Positions 1 to 9,355 of a stretch of 64,000 nt of DNA are shown here, one piece after another (position 1 is the first letter of the stretch; each line of letters starts with the position of its first letter). Location of the stretch: the NCBI GenBank assembly GCA_001870995.2, contig MLAV02000001.1, positions 124,001 to 188,000 on the forward strand. Direction: 5' to 3'. The position numbers and the translations under genes are program-made. This stretch comes from Chitinophaga sp. CB10. Its GTDB lineage: Bacteria; Bacteroidota; Bacteroidia; Chitinophagales; Chitinophagaceae. The notes beneath the pieces are model-generated. The model ran no database searches. It was not told the origin of the DNA and saw only the letters and a program-made list of their open reading frames with translations.

Positions 1-1106
1 TTTGTCCGTTGACATCTAACGGTCAGGATAGTACGAAAACAAAAAATCAGGAAGAGCAACCCAAGCTCCACATTGGCGGAGCTTTGCGATTCAATTACAA
101 CAACTCCTCCTGGAAGACCAAACAGGTAAAACGCGGCGGCGATTTCGGATTCGATATGTTCCGCGTCAATGCGGACGCCTCCTGGAAAAACTTATCCCTG
201 CATGCGGAATACCGCTTTTATTCCAAAGACTTTGGCGGCGGCATGCTCAAGGAAGGATATCTCAGCTGGCATGTTAACGATAGCACGCGTATTGATATCG
301 GCCTTACCCAGGTGCCATTCGGGAATGTTGCATACAACTCCCATAGCTGGTTTTTCAATCTCCCCTATTATACCGGAAAGGAAGATGACTACGATATGGG
401 TATCAAATTCGAACGCAAAAGCCATCGCTGGAAATATCAACTCGCCTTCTTCAAAAATGCGGAAGAACTCAGCTTCGGCGATGATACGCCCACGGATCCC
501 GGCCGCTACTCCTACGATGTAGCAGGCAGGAATAAAGAGGTGAACCAGGGCAACGCCAGGGCGGAATATTTTTTCAACGCCGGCAATAGCCTGGGCGCAT
601 CTGTGATGGCGGGCGGCCTCTATAACATTCCTTCCGGGAATATGGGGAGCCATTATGCCGCCGCCCTGCATGCAAACCTGAACCTGCGCAAGTGGAACCT
701 GAAGCTGCAAACCATGTATTATCAATACAACGCGGCCGACTCCGCCCGGTTCAAAGACGCAGTGGACATGGCCGCCTACGGCGCCAGCTACCAGGTTGCT
801 TCCAAAGCATTTATCCATACCGCCTCCCTGTCGTTTACCCAACCGGTAAAATGGGGGCCCGTCAGCGCGCTGACGTTCTATAACGATTATTCCTACATGG
901 ATAAACAGGTGGCCGGATTCCGGGACTCGCAGATGAATGTACTGGGATGCATGATCACCGCTGGTCCTGTATTCACTTATGTCGACTGGGCTGCAGGAAA
1001 AAATCATTCCTGGCTGGGCCCCGTCTGGAACGAAGCCTTTGCCGCCGGCACGCCCGGGGAATCATGGCATAGCCGCTTCAACATTAATATCGGGTACTAC
1101 TTCTAA
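1..1106 (+). CDS. Porin-like outer-membrane beta-barrel protein (5' end outside window)
   Basis: The reading frame is open to the left edge: the first in-frame start-like codon is a TTG at 9, and codons for Cys and Pro precede it. The true start and signal peptide are therefore probably upstream of the window. The visible ~367 residues alternate polar and aromatic residues in short strands (for example LHAEYRFYSKDF, WKYQLAFFKNAEE, WNLKLQTMYYQY) and end in INIGYYF. A C-terminal aromatic such as this is the usual signature of an outer-membrane barrel. The stop lies 11 bp before the ATP-binding gene of a glycine betaine importer, so it probably belongs to that operon and may carry osmolyte across the outer membrane. 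That role is inferred from position; I do not recognise a specific porin family. Confidence 0.7.
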   Translation, partial: CPLTSNGQDSTKTKNQEEQPKLHIGGALRFNYNNSSWKTKQVKRGGDFGFDMFRVNADASWKNLSLHAEYRFYSKDFGGGMLKEGYLSWHVNDSTRIDIGLTQVPFGNVAYNSHSWFFNLPYYTGKEDDYDMGIKFERKSHRWKYQLAFFKNAEELSFGDDTPTDPGRYSYDVAGRNKEVNQGNARAEYFFNAGNSLGASVMAGGLYNIPSGNMGSHYAAALHANLNLRKWNLKLQTMYYQYNAADSARFKDAVDMAAYGASYQVASKAFIHTASLSFTQPVKWGPVSALTFYNDYSYMDKQVAGFRDSQMNVLGCMITAGPVFTYVDWAAGKNHSWLGPVWNEAFAAGTPGESWHSRFNINIGYYF

Positions 1107-1117
1107 AACAACTAACG

Positions 1118-2314
1118 ATGACACCTAAACTTAAAATAGAAAATCTTACACTGATCTTTGGTCGCGATAAGGAAACCGCCCTGCGCATGCTCCGCGAAGG
1201 CAAAAGCAAGGCGGACATCCTTGCTGCCACCGGCTGTACGGTGGGTGTAAAGGAAGCCTCCTTCGATATTCAGAAAGGAGAGTTTTTCGTGATCATGGGT
1301 CTTTCCGGTAGCGGGAAGTCCAGTTTGTTACGCTGCCTGAACCGGTTGATAGAACCCACTGACGGCAATATCTTCATCAACGATACCAATATCACCCAGC
1401 TCAATGATAAACAGCTGCAGGAAATACGCCGCAAGGAAATCAGTATGGTGTTCCAGCAGTTCGGACTCCTGCCTCACCGCAGCGTGCTGGAAAACGTAGG
1501 CTTCGGCCTGGAACTCCAGGGCATCCCCCCGGCGGAAAGAAACCGGAAAGCTGCTGCCGTCATTGAAATGGTAGGCCTCAAAGGCTATGAACAACAGCTG
1601 CCCTCCAACCTCTCCGGCGGTATGCAGCAGCGCGTAGGCCTCGCCCGCGCGCTGGCCAACGATCCGGAAGTGCTGCTGATGGACGAAGCCTTCTCCGCCC
1701 TCGATCCGCTCATCCGCACGCAGATGCAGGATGAACTGCTGGACCTGCAGGAGAAGATGCATAAAACCATCGTCTTCATCACGCACGACCTGGATGAAGC
1801 CATCCGCCTGGGGGACCGCATCGCCATCATGAAAGACGGGGAAGTGATACAGATAGGCACGCCGGAAGAAATACTCACGGCGCCGGCAACGGACTATGTG
1901 TCCTCCTTCGTGGAGAAGGTAGACCGCAAAGCCATTATCACTGCCTCCTCCCTCATGGATACGAAGCCGGTGAGCGCCGTATTCAGAAAGGACGGCCCCG
2001 AAGGTAGCCTCCGCAAAATGCGCGCTACAGGGCTGGATATACTCCCCGCCGTTACCGTGGATAAACATTTCCTCGGCTTTGTGTACCTGCGTGAAATCCT
2101 GGAATGCAAACGCCGCGGCGAGCCTACCATCGAATCCGTCATCCACCGGGAAGTGCCGGTGGCCTACCCGGATACCACGGTAGAACAAATGCTGCCCTTC
2201 ATCGCCGAAACGGATAAACCCGTGGCGGTCGTAAACCCTGAAACCAATAAGCTCATGGGATTGATTTCCCAAACGGCGCTGATTATCGAAACTACCGGCA
2301 ATCAGACGTTATAA
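1118..2314 (+). CDS. proV: Glycine betaine/proline ABC transporter ATP-binding subunit (ProV/OpuAA type)
   Basis: This is the ATPase of an osmoprotectant importer. It begins with the ProV-type N-terminal extension (residues 1-50) before a Walker A GLSGSGKSS near 61-69. It then has a Q-loop VFQQFGLLPH near 111-120, the signature LSGGMQQR near 165-172 and a Walker B LLMDEAFSALD near 186-196. The last ~120 residues (from about 279) form a CBS-domain pair. In ProV/OpuA proteins such a module senses ionic strength or nucleotides. At 398 aa the protein has the normal family length. It is the first of three tightly spaced importer genes (22 bp to the permease gene). The substrate class is secure from family features; betaine rather than proline or carnitine is inferred. 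Confidence 0.93.
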   Translation: MTPKLKIENLTLIFGRDKETALRMLREGKSKADILAATGCTVGVKEASFDIQKGEFFVIMGLSGSGKSSLLRCLNRLIEPTDGNIFINDTNITQLNDKQLQEIRRKEISMVFQQFGLLPHRSVLENVGFGLELQGIPPAERNRKAAAVIEMVGLKGYEQQLPSNLSGGMQQRVGLARALANDPEVLLMDEAFSALDPLIRTQMQDELLDLQEKMHKTIVFITHDLDEAIRLGDRIAIMKDGEVIQIGTPEEILTAPATDYVSSFVEKVDRKAIITASSLMDTKPVSAVFRKDGPEGSLRKMRATGLDILPAVTVDKHFLGFVYLREILECKRRGEPTIESVIHREVPVAYPDTTVEQMLPFIAETDKPVAVVNPETNKLMGLISQTALIIETTGNQTL

Positions 2315-2336
2315 CCCTTATGACTAAACGAAAATT

Positions 2337-3176
2337 ATGATTAGAATAGGAAAATATATTGAACAATTCATCAACTGGCTGACGCATAACTTTGGTCCTT
2401 TCTTTAAAGCGGTCAAACATGTAGTGGAAGTCATGGTCAACAGCGTGCAGGGCCTGCTGGGCATCGTACCGGCTTATGTGTTCATCGTGCTGCTGGCCAT
2501 CCTCGCCTGGCGCCGCGCCGGCTGGTCCGTAGGGATATTCACCCTCGCCGGCCTCGGGCTGATCTTTGGGATGGGCTACTGGCCGCAAACAATGGAAACG
2601 CTGGCGCTCATCCTCGTATCCGCCTGTATTGCCCTGATCATAGGCATACCATTCGGCATATGGGCGGCGCGCAACCAGATGGCCGGTAAGATCATGCGGC
2701 CCGTGCTGGATTTCATGCAAACCATGCCGGCCTTCGTGTACCTCATCCCCGCCGTACTCTTCTTCGGGCTGGGTAAAGTGCCGGGCGTATTTGCCACCAT
2801 CATCTTTGCCATGCCGCCGGCGGTGCGGCTCACCACCCTGGGCATCCAACAGGTGCCGGGGGATATCGTGGAAGCTACCCGCTCCTTTGGCGCTACGCGC
2901 GCGCAGCTCCTGTTTAAAGTGGAACTGCCGCTGGCCATGCCTACCATCCTGGCCGGGGTGAACCAGACCATCATGATGGCGCTCTCCATGGTAGTTATAT
3001 CCGCCATGATCGCCGCAGGCGGCCTGGGAGAAATTGTGCTGAAAGGGATCACCCAGCTGAAGATCGGGATCGGTTTCGAAGGCGGTATCGCCGTCGTGAT
3101 CCTCGCCATCATCCTGGATCGCGTCACCCAATCCTTCGGCAAAAAGAAAGCAAAAACAAAAACGAGTAACCAATAA
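2337..3176 (+). CDS. proW: Glycine betaine ABC transporter permease (ProW/OpuAB type)
   Basis: This is the inner-membrane permease of the osmoprotectant importer. The 279-residue protein starts with an amphipathic stretch (FINWLTHNFGPFF) typical of ProW, then carries several hydrophobic segments. The cytoplasmic coupling loop matches the binding-protein-dependent transport family: EATRSFGATRAQLLFKVELP at about 181-200. After it come the VNQTIMMALSMVVISAMI and GGLGEIVLKGI elements. Proteins of this family dimerise and pair with two ProV subunits. The next gene, the binding protein, starts 14 bp downstream. The C-terminus is a short lysine-rich tail. Confidence 0.93.
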   Translation: MIRIGKYIEQFINWLTHNFGPFFKAVKHVVEVMVNSVQGLLGIVPAYVFIVLLAILAWRRAGWSVGIFTLAGLGLIFGMGYWPQTMETLALILVSACIALIIGIPFGIWAARNQMAGKIMRPVLDFMQTMPAFVYLIPAVLFFGLGKVPGVFATIIFAMPPAVRLTTLGIQQVPGDIVEATRSFGATRAQLLFKVELPLAMPTILAGVNQTIMMALSMVVISAMIAAGGLGEIVLKGITQLKIGIGFEGGIAVVILAIILDRVTQSFGKKKAKTKTSNQ

Positions 3177-3190
3177 AAAGTACAGTAACC

Positions 3191-4039
3191 ATGACTATGA
3201 AGAAAACGCTCCTGGCCTTGCTTGCTATCCTGCTGATCGGCGTTACCGCCTGCCGGCAGGGCGAGTCCGGCGGGAAGAAAATTACCATCGCCTACGTCAA
3301 CTGGGCGGAAGGACAAGCTATGACCTATCTCGCCAAAAACCTGCTGGAAAAGAAGGGTTATACCGTAACCCTCAAAAATGCAGACGTAGCGCCGGTGTTT
3401 GCGGCAGTGGCCGGGGGAGATGCAGATGTATTCCTGGATACCTGGATGCCGGTCACTCATAAAACCTACATGGATAACTTCGGTGAAAAAGTAACCGTAC
3501 TCAATACCAACTTCAATGGCGCACGCATCGGACTGGTGGTGCCGGATTATTCCGCCGCCAAAACCATCGACGACCTCCAGGCCATGAAGGCTAAATTCGG
3601 CGGCAAGATCGTAGGAATCGATGCCGGCGCAGGTATCATGAACAAAGCGGAAGACGCCATCCATGCATATGGACTGGATTACCAGCTGCAATCCGCCTCA
3701 GAAGCAGCCATGCTGGCCACCCTCAAAAAAAGTATCGACGAAAAGCAGGAAGTAGTGGTAACCGGCTGGCAGCCGCACTTTATGTTCAGCCAGTACAAAC
3801 TGCGCTTCCTGGAAGACCCGAAGAAAGTATTCGGGGAAACGGAAAAAATCCTCACCATCGCCAACAACGAATTCAGCGTGACGGATACCACCGCGGTGAA
3901 CTTCTTCCGCAAGTTCCAGCTGGATGCCGGGCAACTGGGCTCCCTCATGGGCGCCATTGCGGAAGCGGATGGTAACGATGAGCAGGGTGTGAAAAACTGG
4001 ATTTCGAATAACCAAGCCGTTATAGCCGCCTGGGAGTAA
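3191..4039 (+). CDS. proX: Glycine betaine-binding lipoprotein (ProX/OpuAC type)
   Basis: This is the substrate-binding component of the importer. The N-terminus has a lipoprotein signal: a hydrophobic run ending LLIGVTACRQG, with the lipobox Cys near residue 21, so it is probably anchored in the inner membrane. The mature part shows OpuAC-family blocks: YVNWAEGQAMTYLAKNLLEK, DVFLDTWMPVTHKTYM and VVTGWQPHFMFSQYKLRFLED. The conserved Trp residues in these blocks form the aromatic cage for the quaternary ammonium in characterised homologues. It is the last gene of the porin/proV/proW/proX operon and is followed by a strong hairpin. The start ATG at 3191 is followed two codons later by another ATG (MTMKKT), which could be the true start. 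Confidence 0.92.
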   Translation: MTMKKTLLALLAILLIGVTACRQGESGGKKITIAYVNWAEGQAMTYLAKNLLEKKGYTVTLKNADVAPVFAAVAGGDADVFLDTWMPVTHKTYMDNFGEKVTVLNTNFNGARIGLVVPDYSAAKTIDDLQAMKAKFGGKIVGIDAGAGIMNKAEDAIHAYGLDYQLQSASEAAMLATLKKSIDEKQEVVVTGWQPHFMFSQYKLRFLEDPKKVFGETEKILTIANNEFSVTDTTAVNFFRKFQLDAGQLGSLMGAIAEADGNDEQGVKNWISNNQAVIAAWE

Positions 4040-4067
4040 CTGCGTAGTAACAGCTATACCAATAACA

Positions 4068-4095
4068 GAAGAGGAGCCTTACGGGGCTCCTCTTC
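4068..4095 (+). terminator. Rho-independent-like terminator of the betaine importer operon
   Basis: An 11-bp perfect stem (GAAGAGGAGCC with GGCTCCTCTTC) encloses a six-base loop 28 bp after the proX stop. Only a weak T-rich stretch (GCATTTAT) follows, so it may act as a 3'-stabilising hairpin as much as a terminator. Confidence 0.6.
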
Positions 4096-4165
4096 GCATT
4101 TATGGGTGATGTAAAGCATGGTTGCAGTAAAGCGTCATCGACTAACATCCGCCAGTTAAATCCGC

Positions 4166-6451
4166 CTACAAAGCCAGCTGCTGCTGGTTCCTGAAAACCG
4201 TCCATTTCAACGGCTTTTCTGCCGTTTTCAGCACCTGTTGCAGCTCGTGCACATTGCGCACCTTCCGCGTGCCGATCAGCAAAATTACATCGCCCTCCCG
4301 CAGGCCCATTGCCGGGACGGGCGCTTTCAGCACCAGCACGCCCTCATAATCCGGCATGCCGGTAGCAGAGCGTTCGCCCAGGGTTTCCAGGTTTTTGAAG
4401 CTGCCACCCTGCCAGGCCCAGCTGGCGGTAGTGGCTTCCGCGCCGGCGCCAGGCACGGGAAATACCGGATGGGCGGCCAGGGCCCGCAACTCAGGCGATA
4501 CCACGCCAAAGCGGTGTTGGTTAAAATTCTTAAACCCCAGTGCCAGCGCTGCCGGATTGCGGACGGTGTAATCCCCTGCGGCGGGGTCGGCAAATGCCGG
4601 GTCGCCATAGCTGCTGTGCTGGTCCGTACCGTTCGCCTGCGCCATGGCCAGGGCAAGGCTGTCCGGGAAAAAGTTACGGTCCACCTCCCGGCCCCAGTAC
4701 CGGATGCCGATAGGCTTGTAACGGGTCATCACAATATTGCCGGTAAATTCATCCCCGCTTTGCCTGAACCAGACGTGCGGGTGGAAGGAATTGTTCACGA
4801 TGATATTGTTGTACACCTTCCGCTTAAAGCCTTCGCGTAGCTTTAGGCCGCCATGCAGGCACAGGTTGCCGTAAATCTCGTAATTGGAGGAGCCGTCGTC
4901 CAGGTCAATATCCCAGCCGTGGTCACAACGGAAACGGTTATACCGGATGATGTTGGTATATACGGCGTCCTGCTGCACGAGCCAGGGATAGCGGGCGGCG
5001 ATGCTGTCCATCTCCTTCCTGTCCGGATACCACCAGCGGTCCCGGCCCCAGGAGTTAAACGAGCCATGGTCGCCAGTTTCCAGCACGGTATTAAAAACGT
5101 CGTTATATTCAATCACATGCCCGCCCCAGGTGCCTTCACTGATGTTAATACCGGCCCTGGGCAGGTTGTAAATGCTGTTATGGGCCACCTGCACGTGCGC
5201 GCTCATCGACAGCTGCACGCCGGCCACCTGTTTTTCAATCAGCCCGATATCGTGGATCAGGTTGTCCACCACGGCGCAGGAGTCGGGATAATTGGCGGTT
5301 TTGGGGCCCCGGGCTGTGTCCATGCCGGCAATGGCCTGCCGGTCGTTATACGCAAACAGGGGCGCCCTCACCGCGTCCGGACTGCCCGCAAACGCAATCG
5401 CGTTGGCGCCCAGCTGCTGTATGCGGTTACCGGTAATCATGGCATGCCGGTTGAAATTACTGACGAAGATGGCGTTACCGCCGTTCTGCTCAAATACGCA
5501 ATGCTGTACCGTGCAGTCCCGGGTGCCATCCAGGAGTATAACGCCCCCGCGATAGATAGCCCAATCGCTGCGCAACAGCGGTTCGCGGGTTTCCATAAAT
5601 GTGGCTTTTGCCTGCGTAAATCGTATATCCTTTACGGTTACCCGTTGCACCGGGGCATTGGCATCTCCCCGGAAAATAAAAATGCTGCTTAACCGGGATA
5701 CCACGATGCGGGAGGAGGGCGCCTTGCCCGCCACGGGCTTATAGTACAAAAAGCGTTGCGCCTTATCGTAAAACCATTCATGGGCGGTATCCAGCTCTTC
5801 GAAGATATTTTCCACGAAACGGATAGTTGGGTGCATGCCCATCTGCCGGTTATTCTGATAGCCGCCGGTCAGCTGCAGGCTGGTATCCTTGTTCACCCCG
5901 GTAATCAGGTAATGGTAACCGCCCCATTCCGCCTTGTGCAGCGCGTGAATGTAACCGCCGGCAGGATGCTGCCAGCCGGCAATCCGACTTTTGCTGATGG
6001 CGTCCGCCGCATAGCCGTTGTAATGGGAGGCCGTACTGTCATAATTCGGGTAACGCGCCCTTACCTGCGCCACGCCATCCAGGTACAACTGGTCAAAATC
6101 AAAGGAAATATAAAGGGGGGTACGGTAGATGCCATGCTTCCAGGGCTGCCATTTTACCGTCAGGGCTTTACCACCGCTGAGCGTTACGCCATGGCGGGCA
6201 TCCCCCTGGATAGTCGTGTACCCTTTCCCGTTAGTGAGCGCCGCAGGTATAACCAGCGTACTGTCCAGGTAATAAGTCCCGGGGCGGTAACGGATAGTCA
6301 GGTTGCAGTCCGGGTACTTTTGCCGGTACTCCCGGATCACCTGCACGGTACGTGCCGGGTCAGTATCCACGACGAAGTGCTGCGCCTGCGCGGGTGAAAA
6401 AAATACTGCTAACAATAATGACTGTACGAAAAATGAAAATAGCTGCCTCAT
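4166..6451 (-). CDS. Secreted right-handed beta-helix protein with C-terminal PDZ domain (possible glycosidase)
   Basis: The 761-residue protein starts with a signal peptide ending in PAQAQ (about residue 24). An N-terminal part follows (GTYYLDSTLVIPA, YTTIQGDARHGVTLSGG, QLYLDGVAQVRARYPN), then a parallel beta-helix core of about residues 270-560. That core shows typical repeats of short strands with Asn ladders, such as NIIRYNRF, NYEIYGNLCLHGG and VYNNIIVNNSFHPH. The final ~65 residues read as a PDZ domain (GLREGDVILLIGTRKVRNVHEL). This architecture resembles secreted beta-helix glycoside hydrolases of the GH141 type, but I cannot confirm catalytic residues, so the enzyme class is a suggestion only. 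It stands alone, divergent from clpB. Confidence 0.7.
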   Translation of the reverse strand: MRQLFSFFVQSLLLAVFFSPAQAQHFVVDTDPARTVQVIREYRQKYPDCNLTIRYRPGTYYLDSTLVIPAALTNGKGYTTIQGDARHGVTLSGGKALTVKWQPWKHGIYRTPLYISFDFDQLYLDGVAQVRARYPNYDSTASHYNGYAADAISKSRIAGWQHPAGGYIHALHKAEWGGYHYLITGVNKDTSLQLTGGYQNNRQMGMHPTIRFVENIFEELDTAHEWFYDKAQRFLYYKPVAGKAPSSRIVVSRLSSIFIFRGDANAPVQRVTVKDIRFTQAKATFMETREPLLRSDWAIYRGGVILLDGTRDCTVQHCVFEQNGGNAIFVSNFNRHAMITGNRIQQLGANAIAFAGSPDAVRAPLFAYNDRQAIAGMDTARGPKTANYPDSCAVVDNLIHDIGLIEKQVAGVQLSMSAHVQVAHNSIYNLPRAGINISEGTWGGHVIEYNDVFNTVLETGDHGSFNSWGRDRWWYPDRKEMDSIAARYPWLVQQDAVYTNIIRYNRFRCDHGWDIDLDDGSSNYEIYGNLCLHGGLKLREGFKRKVYNNIIVNNSFHPHVWFRQSGDEFTGNIVMTRYKPIGIRYWGREVDRNFFPDSLALAMAQANGTDQHSSYGDPAFADPAAGDYTVRNPAALALGFKNFNQHRFGVVSPELRALAAHPVFPVPGAGAEATTASWAWQGGSFKNLETLGERSATGMPDYEGVLVLKAPVPAMGLREGDVILLIGTRKVRNVHELQQVLKTAEKPLKWTVFRNQQQLAL

Positions 6452-6653
6452 GTCGTTTCGGTATGTTGCTAATATACCATCGCTTTTTGGTGGGGGATGA
6501 TGCTAATTTAGCAGTGATTACCAGTATTTTCTGCTAAAAGTGCAGTCCTGTTTAGCAAATGCTGCCAAAATTTCCGGCAGGTCAACATTGGTTCATGCTT
6601 TGTTGTTACCTAAGGCAAGTTTGATGACACAAAAAAGGAGAAAAAAGTAATTT

Positions 6654-9257
6654 ATGAATCTGAATAATTTCACTATTAAATCGCAGGAAATACTGCAAAA
6701 AGCTCAACAGCTGGCCTTCAACAACCAGAACCAGGCTATCGATACAGGTCACCTGTTAAAAGCCCTCCTGGAAGACCAGGACAGCCCTGTTGAATACCTG
6801 CTGAAGAAGAACGATGTGAACACGACGTTCCTCAACAGCAAGTTAAACGAACAGCTCAATAGATACCCGCGCATGCAGGGTGGCGAGCCGGGTCAGGTAC
6901 TGTCCCGCGATGCCAACAACGTCATGCTCCGCGCCGGCGCTTCCCTGAAGGAATTCAAAGACGAGTTCGTCAGCGTGGAACACCTGCTGCTGGCCATCCT
7001 CGGCGGTAACGACGATACGGCCAAACTGCTCAAGGATGCCGGCCTGACCGAAAAAGGCCTGAAAGCAGCCATCAAAGAATTACGTAAAGGCGAAACCGTC
7101 AACTCACAGACCGGTGGAACCCAATATAATACCCTGCAGAAATACGCCAAAAACCTCAACGAACTGGCCCGGGACGGCAAGCTGGATCCCGTGATCGGCC
7201 GCGATGAAGAGATCAGGCGTACCCTGCACATCCTTTCCCGCCGCTCCAAAAACAACCCTATCCTCGTGGGTGAACCAGGGGTAGGTAAAACAGCGATCGT
7301 GGAAGGGCTCAGTCACCGCATCATCAATGGCGACGTGCCGGAGAACCTGAAGTCCAAAACCATTTATGCGCTGGATATGGGCGCGCTCATGGCAGGGGCC
7401 AAATACCGAGGTGAATTTGAGGAAAGGCTGAAAGGCGTGGTAAAAGAAGTAGCGGAAAGCGATGGAGAAATCATCCTCTTTATCGATGAGATCCATACGC
7501 TGATCGGCGCCGGCGCCATGGAAGGCGCCATGGACGCTGCCAACATCCTGAAACCGGCCCTGGCCCGCGGGGAACTCCGTGCCATCGGCGCTACCACCCT
7601 CAACGAATACCAGAAGTATTTCGAAAAAGATAAAGCCCTGGAACGCCGCTTCCAGAAAGTAATGGTGGATGAGCCTTCCGTGGAAGATGCCATCTCCATC
7701 CTGCGCGGCCTCAAGGAAAGATATGAGAGTCACCACCACGTGCTGATCAAAGACGAGGCGATTATCGCAGCAGTTGAATTGTCGCACCGCTATATTACCG
7801 ACAGGTTCCTGCCGGACAAGGCGATCGACCTGATCGATGAAAGCGCCGCCAAACTTCGCCTGGAAATGAACTCCATGCCGGAAGAGCTGGACGAACTGGA
7901 ACGCCGCATCCGCCAGCTGGAAATCGAAAGGGAAGCGATCAAACGTGAGAATGACGAAGATAAACTGAACGAACTGGCTGCTGAAATTTCCCGCCTCAGC
8001 GATGAACGTAATACGTTCAAAGCCAAATGGCAGGCGGAAAAAGAAGTGGTCGACAAGATACAGAACGCGAAATCTGCCATTGAAAACCTGCGCCTTGAGG
8101 CAGAACAGGCAGAACGTAACGGGGACTTCGGCCGTGTTGCTGAAATCCGCTACGGTAAAGTGAAAGAGCAGGAAAAACTGGTGGCCGACCTCACGGTGGA
8201 ACTGGAGGAATTATCCGCCAACCACAAGCGCATGCTCAAGGAAGAAGTAGACGCGGAAGATATCGCGGAAAACGTAGCCAAAGCTACCGGCATCCCGGTA
8301 TCCAAAATGATGCAGAGCGAGAAGGAAAAACTGCTCAACCTCGAAGAGGAACTGCACCAGCGCGTGGTAGGCCAGGAGGAAGCGATCATTGCCGTGTCCG
8401 ACGCCATCCGCCGCAGCCGTGCAGGCCTGCAGGACCCCCGCCGCCCGATCGGCTCTTTCATCTTCCTCGGTACAACCGGCGTGGGTAAAACAGAGCTGGC
8501 AAAAGCCCTGGCGGAATACCTCTTCGATGACGAAAGCATGATGACCCGCATCGACATGAGCGAATACCAGGAAAAACACAGTGTGAGCAGGCTGGTAGGC
8601 GCGCCTCCGGGATACGTAGGTTACGATGAAGGCGGCCAGCTCACCGAAGCCGTAAGACGCAAGCCTTACTCCGTAATCCTGCTGGATGAAATCGAGAAAG
8701 CTCACCCGGATACCTTTAACATTTTGTTGCAGGTACTCGACGATGGCCGCCTCACTGATAACAAAGGCCGCGTGGTGAACTTCAAGAACACCATCATCAT
8801 CATGACCAGCAACATGGGTAGCAATATTATCCAGGAAAACTTCGAAAATATCGACGAAGGCAACAAGGAAGAAATCGTGGACAAAACCAAAGAAGAGGTG
8901 ATGTCGTTGCTGAAAGCCACGATCCGTCCGGAGTTCCTGAACCGTGTGGATGAAGTGATCATGTTCCAGCCGCTGATGCGCGAGGAGATTAAAGGAATAA
9001 TTAACATTCAATTACAACAATTGAAGGACATGGTTGCGAAGACTGGCATGATATTGGAATTTTCTGACTATGCATTAGAGTTCCTCGCTGTACAGGGTTA
9101 CGATCCGCAGTTCGGCGCCAGACCACTGAAACGCCTCATTCAGAAGGAGATCATCAACCTGTTGAGTAAGAAGATACTGGCAGGCGATATCGACAAAACC
9201 AAACCGGTACTGATCGATGTATTTGACGGTGTTGTGGTGGTGAGGAACAAACAATAA
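6654..9257 (+). CDS. clpB: ATP-dependent disaggregase chaperone ClpB
   Basis: ClpB rescues aggregated proteins with the DnaK system. The 867-residue protein has all expected parts in order. They are an N-terminal Clp repeat domain (1-145), nucleotide-binding domain 1 with Walker A GEPGVGKTAIVEGL and Walker B ILFIDEIHTL, a coiled-coil middle domain of about residues 405-525 rich in Glu, Arg and Leu, and domain 2 with GTTGVGKTELAKAL and ILLDEIEKAHPD. The arginine-rich C-terminal domain is also present (GARPLKRLIQKEI). The middle domain distinguishes ClpB from ClpA and ClpC. A clear AAAGGAG ribosome-binding site ends 13 bp before the ATG, better than most genes here. It is a single-gene unit closed by a terminator. 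Confidence 0.97.
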   Translation: MNLNNFTIKSQEILQKAQQLAFNNQNQAIDTGHLLKALLEDQDSPVEYLLKKNDVNTTFLNSKLNEQLNRYPRMQGGEPGQVLSRDANNVMLRAGASLKEFKDEFVSVEHLLLAILGGNDDTAKLLKDAGLTEKGLKAAIKELRKGETVNSQTGGTQYNTLQKYAKNLNELARDGKLDPVIGRDEEIRRTLHILSRRSKNNPILVGEPGVGKTAIVEGLSHRIINGDVPENLKSKTIYALDMGALMAGAKYRGEFEERLKGVVKEVAESDGEIILFIDEIHTLIGAGAMEGAMDAANILKPALARGELRAIGATTLNEYQKYFEKDKALERRFQKVMVDEPSVEDAISILRGLKERYESHHHVLIKDEAIIAAVELSHRYITDRFLPDKAIDLIDESAAKLRLEMNSMPEELDELERRIRQLEIEREAIKRENDEDKLNELAAEISRLSDERNTFKAKWQAEKEVVDKIQNAKSAIENLRLEAEQAERNGDFGRVAEIRYGKVKEQEKLVADLTVELEELSANHKRMLKEEVDAEDIAENVAKATGIPVSKMMQSEKEKLLNLEEELHQRVVGQEEAIIAVSDAIRRSRAGLQDPRRPIGSFIFLGTTGVGKTELAKALAEYLFDDESMMTRIDMSEYQEKHSVSRLVGAPPGYVGYDEGGQLTEAVRRKPYSVILLDEIEKAHPDTFNILLQVLDDGRLTDNKGRVVNFKNTIIIMTSNMGSNIIQENFENIDEGNKEEIVDKTKEEVMSLLKATIRPEFLNRVDEVIMFQPLMREEIKGIINIQLQQLKDMVAKTGMILEFSDYALEFLAVQGYDPQFGARPLKRLIQKEIINLLSKKILAGDIDKTKPVLIDVFDGVVVVRNKQ

Positions 9258-9299
9258 ACAAAGCAATTCTAAATACGACGATACATAGTTTACAATAAG

Positions 9300-9323
9300 C
9301 CCCGCGATTCCTCGCGGGGTTTT
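9300..9323 (+). terminator. Terminator after clpB
   Basis: The GC-rich stem CCCCGCG/CGCGGGG (7 bp, six-base loop) is followed directly by TTTTC. It lies 42 bp after the clpB stop. Confidence 0.8.
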
Positions 9324-9355
9324 CTTATATTAGTACACGACCAAAAGTTTAGCTT

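Noticed and set aside
192..1007. Long antisense frames opposite the porin, proV, GMC and other genes
   Set aside because: These are shadow frames that follow the codon bias of the real genes.
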